A stretch of 64,000 bases of DNA from CAYVVD01 sp964454975 (GTDB lineage: Bacteria > Bacteroidota > Ignavibacteria > Kapaibacteriales > UBA2268): positions 99,650 to 163,649 of the forward strand of contig CAYVVD010000005.1 in NCBI GenBank assembly GCA_964454975.1, in the 5' to 3' direction. Of the stretch, positions 26,903 through 35,104 are shown in pieces. The translations under genes and the position numbers were made by a program. The notes below the pieces were generated by a model. It saw only the letters and a program-made list of their open reading frames with translations, did not search any database and was not told where the DNA came from. The stretch's first letter is position 1. Each line of letters begins with the position of its first letter.

Positions 26903-27258
26903 TCATCCCAAGGAAGATTTACTTCAATTGGCCTGACTTTTGGGGTGTCTCCGGTAATTTTGGGTGCGAGAGTCTCATTTAGAAAATATTCAATATTGGG
27001 CGCATCTTCATTATCTGTTTCAGCCCAACTACATACTACTCCTATATGCTTAAATGCCTGGATAGCAACTTCTGCTACAAGCCGTTTAAATTCTTTTCTT
27101 ATATCTCCGCTGCCAACATACAGTGTTGAAATTTTGTCATCTGAGATTGTCCAGAGGGTATAAACGCCATACATCCTCTTAAAATACTTGTGATCGAGGT
27201 CGAGTTTAAACAGCTCGCACCAAACACCGCCACTGCATTTATACCACTCAAGCTTCAT
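26899..27258 (-). CDS. Small GIY-YIG-like protein
   Basis: The start ATG 27258 overlaps the rsmE stop by 1 base (TGATG), so translation is probably coupled. The 119-residue product has YGVYTLW (Gly31-Tyr33) and LYVGSG (Tyr47-Gly49) about 14 residues apart, then Arg54 and Glu90 in NIEYFLNETLAPK. This order matches the GIY-YIG nuclease core (GIY, YIG, catalytic Arg, metal-binding Glu). Total length is a bare domain plus a short N-terminal extension. It might cut DNA or RNA, or be a non-catalytic relative. No target is evident. The recognition is by motif only. Confidence 0.65.
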   Translation of the reverse strand: MKLEWYKCSGGVWCELFKLDLDHKYFKRMYGVYTLWTISDDKISTLYVGSGDIRKEFKRLVAEVAIQAFKHIGVVCSWAETDNEDAPNIEYFLNETLAPKITGDTPKVRPIEVNLPWDD

Positions 27259-27965
27259 CAAATCTCTTGTGTCAATGAATTATAAACCGACAAAGCAGAA
27301 ATAGCCGCAGTTTCTGCCCTTAATCTTGTCTTTCCTAAATTCCAAACTAACAAATTTTCAATTTTTTTCATGCTTAATATTTCATCATTCGAAAAACCAC
27401 CTTCAGGCCCAATTAAAAACAAGGAGTCCCCTCCAGGTTGAATCAGAGTATTCCTGGTTCCTGTTTCGTCAGCTAAAATTACATTTTGAAACCTCCTTGC
27501 CAGGAGTATCAATTCACTAATGGATACCGAATCGCTAACAACAGGCAATAATGCCCTCTTGCATTGGACTAATGCCGCCTTGCACTTAGCATCAATTCGC
27601 TCGGGGGAAATATTTTTTTTCCCCGAGAACCTGCTAAAAACTATGAAAATTTCATTTACACCCAATTCCACAGCTTTTTCCACTGCAAACTCGAGCCTGT
27701 CTTTCTTATCCAGGTTACAAATTGCAAGCGCAAGGTTTTCAGCTCTCTCGTTATAGTTTTCATGATACTCAACAGCCTCAAGCTCGAACTTGTCTTTACC
27801 TGTTCTGACCGAATGCATTGTAGCGTTTAGTCCCTTTCCATTTGTTGCCAGTATCCGTGTTGAATCTGCATGAAGCGCTTTCAGGTGACGGGATTCCTCG
27901 CCTTGAACAATGTAATTGATCTGGTCTTTATTCAACTTATCAAGGAAAATACAGTCGATGCTCAT
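27258..27965 (-). CDS. rsmE: 16S rRNA m3U1498 methyltransferase RsmE
   Basis: This 235-residue SPOUT methyltransferase starts with a PUA-like domain (about 1-70; EESRHLKALHADSTRI) and ends with the knotted SPOUT domain. The signature LIGPEGGFSNDEI and the following NLGKTRLRAETAAISAL are the AdoMet-binding knot of RsmE. It methylates U1498 of 16S rRNA in assembled 30S subunits. Its ATG overlaps the stop of the upstream T9SS protein by 1 base (TAATG), and its own stop overlaps the GIY-YIG-like start, giving a tightly coupled trio. Confidence 0.96.
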   Translation of the reverse strand: MSIDCIFLDKLNKDQINYIVQGEESRHLKALHADSTRILATNGKGLNATMHSVRTGKDKFELEAVEYHENYNERAENLALAICNLDKKDRLEFAVEKAVELGVNEIFIVFSRFSGKKNISPERIDAKCKAALVQCKRALLPVVSDSVSISELILLARRFQNVILADETGTRNTLIQPGGDSLFLIGPEGGFSNDEILSMKKIENLLVWNLGKTRLRAETAAISALSVYNSLTQEI

Positions 27966-29701
27966 TATCTAAGTATTAAAAATTTAGTAAATCCAAATCC
28001 CAATTCTGTTTCTACAAGGAAATAATAAAATCCGGGGCCTATTTCTCTGATATCAATCAAAAATTGATGAAATCCTGCTTTATATTCTTTGTTCGTTACT
28101 GTCAGGTATGATCTGCCCATCAAATCATTAATAGTAGCTTTAATTTCTGAAATTTCATTTATTTCAAACCCTAAAGTAATAAAGTCATCAGAAGAGTTAG
28201 GATATGGTAGTTTTACACTAACTCCGGGGTGGATGCTCTTAGGTTCGTAATCCTCAATATTTTCTATTATTGGCAAGAATGCTGAAAAAAGCATCAAACT
28301 GCCGTCGTTTCTTCTTCCATCAGGCCATATAGGGATAGCATATGCTGGTGAATTTACCAAAGCCATGTACTGCCCGCCTCCATACGAAAAGTTTTTGGTA
28401 CCTTTAAATAAAGAATTAGTAGGATAAACAGAAACCGGAAAATGAGAAGCATCATCAAATTTATCATTAAAAATATAGCTTAAAAAAACATGTTCATTCA
28501 GAAAATCCGGCCTGTCATCTATTCGATCCAGATAAGTGACGACAATCGTTGTGTCGTTTACAACTGTTGTTCTTGAATTGTAAACCAACCTGTCCTGAAA
28601 AAAATCGCTTACTATTTTAGCATCATTCCATTCGAAATTATCATACAAACTTACATAAGTATTGCTACCTTTGATAGTATTGCTCTGACCAAAGGCGTCC
28701 CATGAGGCATAGAGTCTGACAGGATCGCCAGTAGTGCAGTTAAGACATAAGGAAGGATGAAATGTATTCCGGTCAATTCCAGAAAATGGGAGTTCTTTAC
28801 TGTTTGGGATTAATTCACTAAGTGCAAACTTGTATTCGGAAATCAGTTCCTCCCTTGAAAATGTCTGCCCTGCATTGTAAGAAACAGCATAATAAATAAA
28901 ATTCTTATCATCTTCGCTGGCCAGAAATGCAGTATGTATAACCCCATTCGAGTCGAGACACAATCTTGGGAAATCCACATAATCAAAACTCACCCTGTTT
29001 ATTTTTGATTCTCTATTTACTCTAACAGTATCACCAGCAGTAATTTCTGTAAATAAAAGATTATCAAAACGGATCTCTTCTGTGCTATCAACCTTACAGG
29101 CAATATAAACTTCATCTCCATAATAGGATTTATTACCACATTTAATATCATAATGCCTGAATTGTGCTTTTAAACCACTATGGGCCTTGCTTTCATCAAC
29201 CGGAGAAATAGAGTGCAATGCGCTGCCAATTTCGTTAAACGTTTTTCCATCATCACCGGTTACAGCAATTCTAATGCTGCTAACTATGGAATCAGAATTA
29301 TCATTCGAATAACATCTTCCCAATTCCAGCCATGAAAGCAAATACTTACCGTCATTTAAGGAGGTTAGTTTTGTTTCTTTTATTTTAATAACCTCATAGC
29401 CTTGTTTTTTTTCTTTAATAAGATTCCCCTCTTGCCACTTTTCTCCGAAGTTATTTGAATAATAGATCTCAATCTCTTCACGAGTAATTCCGTTTAAGTT
29501 TTTTGTAGCTATACAGGCAGTTATGATTATAGAAGTATCCCCTTTACTAATTACTGCGGCAATATCTGAGCGTGGATAATCCCCACCGGCAATGAAAATC
29601 TCATTTGATGGGATGCTCTTATCTTTATCAAAAAACTGGGAGATTAGAAGTACCGGACTCAGCAGGAGAAAAATTAATATGTTGAGTGTGGGCAGTGGCA
29701 T
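27965..29701 (-). CDS. Sialidase-like beta-propeller protein with T9SS sorting domain
   Basis: The 578-residue product has a signal peptide (about 1-22). Asp-box-like segments (TGDDGKTF, YSNNFGEKW, YNAGQTF) and recurring beta strands mark a six-bladed BNR/sialidase-type propeller. The arginine triad of true sialidases was not identified, so enzymatic activity is doubtful. The last 80 residues are a T9SS sorting domain (KLPYPNSSDDFITLGF, ending GFTKFLILR). It is probably surface-exposed. It is the first gene of the coupled trio with rsmE and the GIY-YIG-like gene, although its job appears unrelated to theirs. Confidence 0.82.
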   Translation of the reverse strand: MPLPTLNILIFLLLSPVLLISQFFDKDKSIPSNEIFIAGGDYPRSDIAAVISKGDTSIIITACIATKNLNGITREEIEIYYSNNFGEKWQEGNLIKEKKQGYEVIKIKETKLTSLNDGKYLLSWLELGRCYSNDNSDSIVSSIRIAVTGDDGKTFNEIGSALHSISPVDESKAHSGLKAQFRHYDIKCGNKSYYGDEVYIACKVDSTEEIRFDNLLFTEITAGDTVRVNRESKINRVSFDYVDFPRLCLDSNGVIHTAFLASEDDKNFIYYAVSYNAGQTFSREELISEYKFALSELIPNSKELPFSGIDRNTFHPSLCLNCTTGDPVRLYASWDAFGQSNTIKGSNTYVSLYDNFEWNDAKIVSDFFQDRLVYNSRTTVVNDTTIVVTYLDRIDDRPDFLNEHVFLSYIFNDKFDDASHFPVSVYPTNSLFKGTKNFSYGGGQYMALVNSPAYAIPIWPDGRRNDGSLMLFSAFLPIIENIEDYEPKSIHPGVSVKLPYPNSSDDFITLGFEINEISEIKATINDLMGRSYLTVTNKEYKAGFHQFLIDIREIGPGFYYFLVETELGFGFTKFLILR

Positions 29702-29814
29702 TCATCAATAAGGTAAATTCCTAAGAATAACATATGATTCTGTTATTAATTACAAAATAAAGTATTAATTCTAAATTCTACATTATTTGTTATTTTGGTA
29801 TTCAATAAATTCAA

Positions 29815-32043
29815 ATGAGTAAAATGTCAAACGGCAATCAAACACTTTTCAGAAGACTTTTAAGAGAAAACAACAAGGAAGTTTATAAAAAAGGGACTCC
29901 TACTGCTTCTGTTTTCGGTCGTATTTCGATAATTATTTTTTCCTTAATCCTTACTTCTCTCTTTTTTATATTCCACATTGAAAACGGTGGAATAAAAAGC
30001 CAGGATTTTTCACTTGCCACAGGCAATGTATGGTCCAGCCCTACATTGGTCGCTGATTATTCATTTCCGGTTTATAAGTCAAGGCAACAATATATTTCTG
30101 AAGTTGAAAGTGCAAAGCAGGCATCCCTCAGAGTTTTCAGGTTGGATATCAACTCCCTCTCAAATGCAAACAAAAGGCTGGATGGCTTTTTAAATGAGCT
30201 AAATAATGCCGGTGAAAAAATTCCCGAGAATATTCTTGAAAAATTCAGCGACGATGCATTGCTACCTTTTTTCGAGTTAAAAAAATCGGAAAAGGCAGAT
30301 TTAATAAGCAAAATTGGAAATAATGCCAGGATCTTTAATAGCAAAGTTATTAAGCTGGGATATATTGATTTAGAAATATCTAAAATTCAAAAAACTGAAA
30401 TTAAAGTAGTCATCCCTCCAAATGAATTCAAAATTCTGAAAAAGGAAAACTTATATGATAGAAATCGGGTAATAAGCGAATACAGGCAGCAATTGAACAA
30501 ATTGATTAATACGAAATTTATTTCTCTTGCTAGCGAACTAATAAGTGAATCCCTGAAACCAAACCTGGTTTACTCAGAAGAACTAACAATAAGAGAAAGA
30601 AATACTGCTGAGCATTCCGTACCCAAAACATTAGGTATTGTCAAAGAGGGTGAAGTAATTATTACAAAAGGAGAGCGAATCACAGAAGAAAGTATCCAGA
30701 AGATTCAGTCATACAAAAATACTGAATTCCTCCTACAGGATGAGTCTATTTCATTGCTTAATGTAGTTGGAAGCTTTGGCCATGCCTTTATACTTTATTC
30801 TATATTATTAATATATCTTCTCCAATTCAGAAAACGCATATTCTTCAATAATACACGTTTGCTTATTCTTTGTTCCCTACTTGTCGGGACAGCCCTGCTT
30901 TCCTGGATGTCAATTGAATTTGAGTCGGTTTATCCTTTAGAGTACCTGGTGTTCATTCCTGCATTTTCGATGCTTACTGCAATAGTTTTTGATTCAAGGA
31001 CAGCGTTCTATACTACAGTTGTAATGGCTTTAATAATGGCCGGAATTAGAGGAAATGACTATACGAACGGTATAATAATGCTTGTATCCGGTACTTTGGC
31101 AGCATATACTGTAAGGGATATTCAAAACAGAACACAAATGTTCCAGTCTATTTTTTATATTTTTATTGGTTTTATAATTCCTATTGCAGCATTTACTTTA
31201 GAAAGGAGCAATGATTGGGAAACATTCCTTACTTTATTGGTATTTGCTGTTTTTAATTCAATATCAGCGCCCTTGCTCACCTTCGGACTCTTGTTCCTCA
31301 TAGAGCATTCATCAAGTATTGCAACAGATTTAAGGCTCCAGGAATATAATAACCTAAATCACCCCCTACTATTGAAAATGAATGATGTCTCACCAGGTAC
31401 TTATCAGCATACACTGGCTGTTGCAACTCTCGCAGAAAGGTGTGCTACTGCAATCGGTGCAAATTCCCTTCTTGCAAAGGTAGGAACATATTTTCATGAT
31501 ATAGGAAAAGTTAACAAGCCGGAATATTTTGTTGAAAATCAGGTTGATGATGAAAATAAACATGATCTACTTACACCAAGAAAAAGTGCCGAAGCAATCA
31601 AAGAGCATGTTTCTAAAGGTATTGAAATTGCCAGGCAAAATAAATTACCCGACAGAATTATTGACATGATTCCAATGCATCACGGAACTTCGCTAATCAA
31701 GCACTTCTATGCAAAAGCTCTTGAAGATTCAGACGGAAAACCTGTTAATGAATCTGATTTCAGGTATCCCGGCCCAAAGCCCAATACGAAGGAAGCTGCT
31801 ATACTGATGATATGTGACAGCGCTGAAGCTATTTCAAGACTTGGAATTGAGAATAAGGATGAATTAGAAGCCAAAATTGACAGAATTATTAATGACAAGC
31901 TGCATGATGGACAGTTTAACGATTGTGATATTAATATCATGGAATTAGATAAAATTAAGCAAACACTTGTTAAAAATCTGACAGGTGTGACACACAAACG
32001 CATTAAATATAAAGATATCCCTCCAAAGCCGGATGCTTTATAA
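29815..32043 (+). CDS. 7TM-HD phosphohydrolase, PgpH-type c-di-AMP phosphodiesterase
   Basis: The 742-residue protein has the PgpH architecture: an N-terminal membrane helix (about 40-60), an extracytoplasmic 7TMR-HDED domain (about 65-310), seven membrane segments (about 320-490) and a cytoplasmic HD domain. The metal ligands are visible: His in TYQHTLAVATLAERC (about 531), HD in FHDIGKVNKPEYF (561-562) and HH in IPMHHGT (about 622). Members of this family hydrolyse cyclic di-AMP, linking to osmotic and K+ balance. No diadenylate cyclase gene is in the window. It is followed 5 bases later by the Xer recombinase gene. Confidence 0.92.
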   Translation: MSKMSNGNQTLFRRLLRENNKEVYKKGTPTASVFGRISIIIFSLILTSLFFIFHIENGGIKSQDFSLATGNVWSSPTLVADYSFPVYKSRQQYISEVESAKQASLRVFRLDINSLSNANKRLDGFLNELNNAGEKIPENILEKFSDDALLPFFELKKSEKADLISKIGNNARIFNSKVIKLGYIDLEISKIQKTEIKVVIPPNEFKILKKENLYDRNRVISEYRQQLNKLINTKFISLASELISESLKPNLVYSEELTIRERNTAEHSVPKTLGIVKEGEVIITKGERITEESIQKIQSYKNTEFLLQDESISLLNVVGSFGHAFILYSILLIYLLQFRKRIFFNNTRLLILCSLLVGTALLSWMSIEFESVYPLEYLVFIPAFSMLTAIVFDSRTAFYTTVVMALIMAGIRGNDYTNGIIMLVSGTLAAYTVRDIQNRTQMFQSIFYIFIGFIIPIAAFTLERSNDWETFLTLLVFAVFNSISAPLLTFGLLFLIEHSSSIATDLRLQEYNNLNHPLLLKMNDVSPGTYQHTLAVATLAERCATAIGANSLLAKVGTYFHDIGKVNKPEYFVENQVDDENKHDLLTPRKSAEAIKEHVSKGIEIARQNKLPDRIIDMIPMHHGTSLIKHFYAKALEDSDGKPVNESDFRYPGPKPNTKEAAILMICDSAEAISRLGIENKDELEAKIDRIINDKLHDGQFNDCDINIMELDKIKQTLVKNLTGVTHKRIKYKDIPPKPDAL

Positions 32044-32047
32044 TAAA

Positions 32048-32962
32048 ATGGATGAAGATGCTTTAAATAGGAAATTCAGATCCGGGCTGAAAGACTATTT
32101 CAATTACCTTAACCTTGAAAAAGCTCTGTCAAGAAACACCATTAATTCTTATAAATCTGATTTGGTAAATATTTTTACTTTTCTTTCTGAACGAGGGCAT
32201 TCTGATTTCAAGAATATAGCTGCAGGCGATATTGCTGACTTTTTCGAATTCCTGGTTGAAACAGGTATTGGCGCTTCAACGCGTTCGCGTTATTTATCAT
32301 CTACTAGGGGATTATTCTCATATCTCGTATCTGAAAAAATAATCGATAGTGACATTACCGAATTAATTGAATTTCCAAAAACCAGCAGAAAACTACCCGA
32401 AGTATTAACAATAGATGAAGTGGAAAAAATACTTTCTTCTTACAAAGGAGAAAATCCGGCTGAAATCAGGAATCGTGCCATGCTTGAAGTGTTATATTCC
32501 TGTGGGCTAAGAATATCGGAATTATTAGCACTTAGAACAAGGGATATTTTCGAAGAAATTAATATAATAAAGGTATTTGGCAAAGGTTCAAAGGAGAGAT
32601 TGATACCAATTGGAAGCATCGCACTTGGTTGGATTAGAAAATATCATTTAAAAGGCCGTTTGAATTTTAAGAAACCATCAACAGACGATACTCTCTTTCT
32701 AAATCAAAGAGGTGGTACGCTCTCGAGGATGGGAGCATGGAAGATTATCAGGGAGGCTGCTTCAAAAGCAAGGATTGAGAAAAAAGTTTACCCACATATT
32801 TTCAGGCATTCATTTGCAACACATCTTCTTGAAGGAGGAGCAGATTTAAGGGCAGTGCAGGAAATGCTTGGACATGCCGATATATCCACAACCCAGATTT
32901 ATTCTCATTTGGACAAGGATTTTATAAATGAAGTACACAGGACTTTCCATCCCAGATCATAG
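32048..32962 (+). CDS. xerD: Xer-type tyrosine recombinase
   Basis: The start ATG 32048 is 5 bases after the PgpH stop and gives 304 residues, the usual Xer length; an upstream frame would overlap PgpH. The N-terminal SAM-like core-binding domain (about 10-105) is followed by the catalytic domain with Arg155 (CGLRISELLAL), His250 and Arg253 (PHIFRHSFATH), His276 (LGHADIS) and the nucleophile Tyr285 (TTQIYSHL). Complete Xer recombinases resolve chromosome dimers at dif. XerC versus XerD cannot be decided with certainty. It is unlikely to be a phage integrase because it sits in a housekeeping context. Confidence 0.93.
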   Translation: MDEDALNRKFRSGLKDYFNYLNLEKALSRNTINSYKSDLVNIFTFLSERGHSDFKNIAAGDIADFFEFLVETGIGASTRSRYLSSTRGLFSYLVSEKIIDSDITELIEFPKTSRKLPEVLTIDEVEKILSSYKGENPAEIRNRAMLEVLYSCGLRISELLALRTRDIFEEINIIKVFGKGSKERLIPIGSIALGWIRKYHLKGRLNFKKPSTDDTLFLNQRGGTLSRMGAWKIIREAASKARIEKKVYPHIFRHSFATHLLEGGADLRAVQEMLGHADISTTQIYSHLDKDFINEVHRTFHPRS

Positions 32963-33133
32963 TGGAAAACTTTTTCTTGTTGTTGTAACTATATATATTA
33001 TAATATTTTATGATATTATATCAAGAGAGATAGTGGATTATTATTTAGCCGCTTAGCATATTAACCTAAAATTTATTTTAAATTCATATTCAAAATCCAT
33101 ATTTGTACTTTTATCTAAAACTCATCGGGCGTT
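32963..33133. other. AT-rich intergenic region
   Basis: This 171-base gap between the Xer gene and the OlsF-like gene is nearly all A and T. TATAATAT and ATATTATA form an 8-base stem around a 6-base loop near 32998-33020, without a GC clamp, so it is unlikely to be a terminator. The promoter of the OlsF-like gene probably lies here. No dif-like site was recognised. Confidence 0.3.
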
Positions 33134-34921
33134 ATGAACCAAATTGACCTAAAGGAAGTAATCACTTCCGGGAAGCCGGAATTTTTTGAGCAGTACCCCC
33201 CTTTTATCTCCGGTTTTGTCATCAAACTGCTTGAAACAATACTGGTTCTACCCCAGATTAACAATTTCCTAAAAAAGCATGGTGACAAGAAGGGAATTGA
33301 GTTCATTGATGAGATATTCGACACTATTAATTTTGATTATATTATTTCGAATAATGATAGAAACAAAATTCCTTCTGAAGGCAGAGTTGTTTGTGTTTCA
33401 AATCACCCTCTTGGCGCTTTGGATGGTTTGTCGCTACTCAAAACCGTTTATGATGTTCGCAAAGATGTAAAAATAGTTGCTAATCATTTCCTTATGAGCT
33501 TATCACAGATTGAAGAGCTGTTACTGCCTTTTGATGTTTATTCCCTTGGTGTGCAAAAATCTAATATTCAGAACATTGAAAAGGCATTGCAGCACGAAGA
33601 AGCAGTAATTTTTTTTCCCGCTGCAGAAGTTTCAAGATTTGGCCTAAAGGGAATCCGGGACAGTAAATGGCAAAAAGGCCCTATCTGGATGGCACGAAAA
33701 ATGGATGCGCCTATTTTACCGATGTTTGTTGACGGAAAGAACTCTTTCAAGTTTTACCTGATGAGCTTAATCAATAAAAGATTCTCAACATTTCTCCTTC
33801 CCAGGGAAATATTCAGAAAAAAGAACCGGCTTATAAAAATTAAGGTTGGGAACCAGATACCAGCCAGTGTATTCAGCTCTCCTATCATTAATGACAAAAC
33901 TCAAAGCAAACTTTTAAAGAATCACGTTTATCAGATTGGCAGGAACAAGTCGCCAATTTTTAAAACAGAAAATACAATCATACATCCCGTTTCCAAAAAA
34001 GATATAAAAGTTGAACTTGCTGAATCAATTGAATTAGGTAAAACAAAAGATGGAAAAAAAATTTTCCTAAGTGAGTATAAAAAGTCAAAATCAGTTTTAA
34101 AAGAAATTTCAAGACTAAGGGAACTTACATTCAGAAAGGTCGGCGAAGGGACTGGCAAGAAATGCGACTTTGATGAATTTGATAAAATATATAAACACAT
34201 AGTACTCTGGGATGAAGAAGAACTTGAGATTGTTGGTTCTTACAGGCTTGGAATATGCAAAGAGATACTAAAAACCCATGGCATTACAGGAATTTATAAC
34301 AATCTGCAATTCGAATTCCCTGATAAATTTATTCCTTTCCTTGGGCAATCAATAGAAATGGGGCGTAGTTTTATTCAGCAAAAATACTGGAACAGTAACG
34401 CCCTGGATTACCTGTGGCAGGGCATTGGAGCGTACTTGAGCATATATGACAGCACAAGGTACTTGTACGGTTCAGTTAGCATAAGCGGCACATATAATGA
34501 AGATGCAAAGGCAATGATAGTTTACTACTATAACAAGTGGTTTGCAGCAAAAGAACAACTTGTAAAACCTCGCTATCCATATAAGATACCTAACAGTAAG
34601 AAATTAGAGTTTTCAATTCTTTTTGAAGGTGAATCTGCTCAGGATGATTTCAAAATATTGAAAAATTCTCTCAGAAATTTTGAAGTTACAATTCCTGTGT
34701 TGCTTAGAAGATATGTGGACTTGTGTGATAAAGGTGGAGTCCAGTTCCTCGGTTTCGGAGTAGATAAGGATTTTGCAAATTCAATTGACTGTATGATACT
34801 TGTTGATTTGAATTACCTCAAAGAATCATTTAAAACTAGGTATTACTCTCAAAAGAGTTTCCTCAAAGAGCAACCGGAACTCAAAAAAGATGAGCCTATC
34901 AGGATTCATAAGATAAGCTAA
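33134..34921 (+). CDS. olsF: Bifunctional aminolipid synthase, OlsF-type (acyltransferase plus GNAT)
   Basis: The 595-residue protein joins two acyltransferases. The N-terminal PlsC-like half (about 60-270) has the catalytic NHPLGALDG (90-98) and the acyl-acceptor motif FPAAEVSR (161-168). The C-terminal half (about 310-560) matches the OlsB/hemolysin-type GNAT: ISRLRELTFRKVGEGTG, DEEELEIVGSYRLG and FIPFLGQSIEMGRSFI. In OlsF of Serratia and Flavobacterium this fusion makes ornithine lipids: the C-terminal part N-acylates the amino acid and the N-terminal part O-acylates the lyso-lipid. Glycine or another amino acid may be the head group here. It is likely cytoplasmic and membrane-associated. 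A terminator follows. Confidence 0.88.
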   Translation: MNQIDLKEVITSGKPEFFEQYPPFISGFVIKLLETILVLPQINNFLKKHGDKKGIEFIDEIFDTINFDYIISNNDRNKIPSEGRVVCVSNHPLGALDGLSLLKTVYDVRKDVKIVANHFLMSLSQIEELLLPFDVYSLGVQKSNIQNIEKALQHEEAVIFFPAAEVSRFGLKGIRDSKWQKGPIWMARKMDAPILPMFVDGKNSFKFYLMSLINKRFSTFLLPREIFRKKNRLIKIKVGNQIPASVFSSPIINDKTQSKLLKNHVYQIGRNKSPIFKTENTIIHPVSKKDIKVELAESIELGKTKDGKKIFLSEYKKSKSVLKEISRLRELTFRKVGEGTGKKCDFDEFDKIYKHIVLWDEEELEIVGSYRLGICKEILKTHGITGIYNNLQFEFPDKFIPFLGQSIEMGRSFIQQKYWNSNALDYLWQGIGAYLSIYDSTRYLYGSVSISGTYNEDAKAMIVYYYNKWFAAKEQLVKPRYPYKIPNSKKLEFSILFEGESAQDDFKILKNSLRNFEVTIPVLLRRYVDLCDKGGVQFLGFGVDKDFANSIDCMILVDLNYLKESFKTRYYSQKSFLKEQPELKKDEPIRIHKIS

Positions 34922-34951
34922 AAAGTCTCGACAACCCCATGTCTGCTGATG

Positions 34952-34994
34952 ATCCGGCTTCATGTCCTTTTTTAGGATCAAGCCGGATTTTTTT
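34952..34994 (+). terminator. Rho-independent terminator
   Basis: ATCCGGCTT (34952-34960) and AAGCCGGAT (34980-34988) form a perfect 9-base stem followed by an uninterrupted T-run. It lies 31 bases after the OlsF-like gene stop and isolates it from the TonB receptor gene. Confidence 0.9.
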
Positions 34995-35104
34995 ATTAAA
35001 TATTTTTAATTAATTATCGTTATTCTAAAAATTACTTGATGAATGGCGTTTATAAAAAAGCTCTGAAATATTCGCGGGATAAGTTTAATTTAATAGGGGA
35101 AAAA

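Noticed and set aside
32048..32962. Xer gene as a phage or island integrase
   Set aside because: Length, motifs and position next to pgpH are those of a housekeeping Xer protein; there is no tRNA, att-like repeat or cargo beside it.
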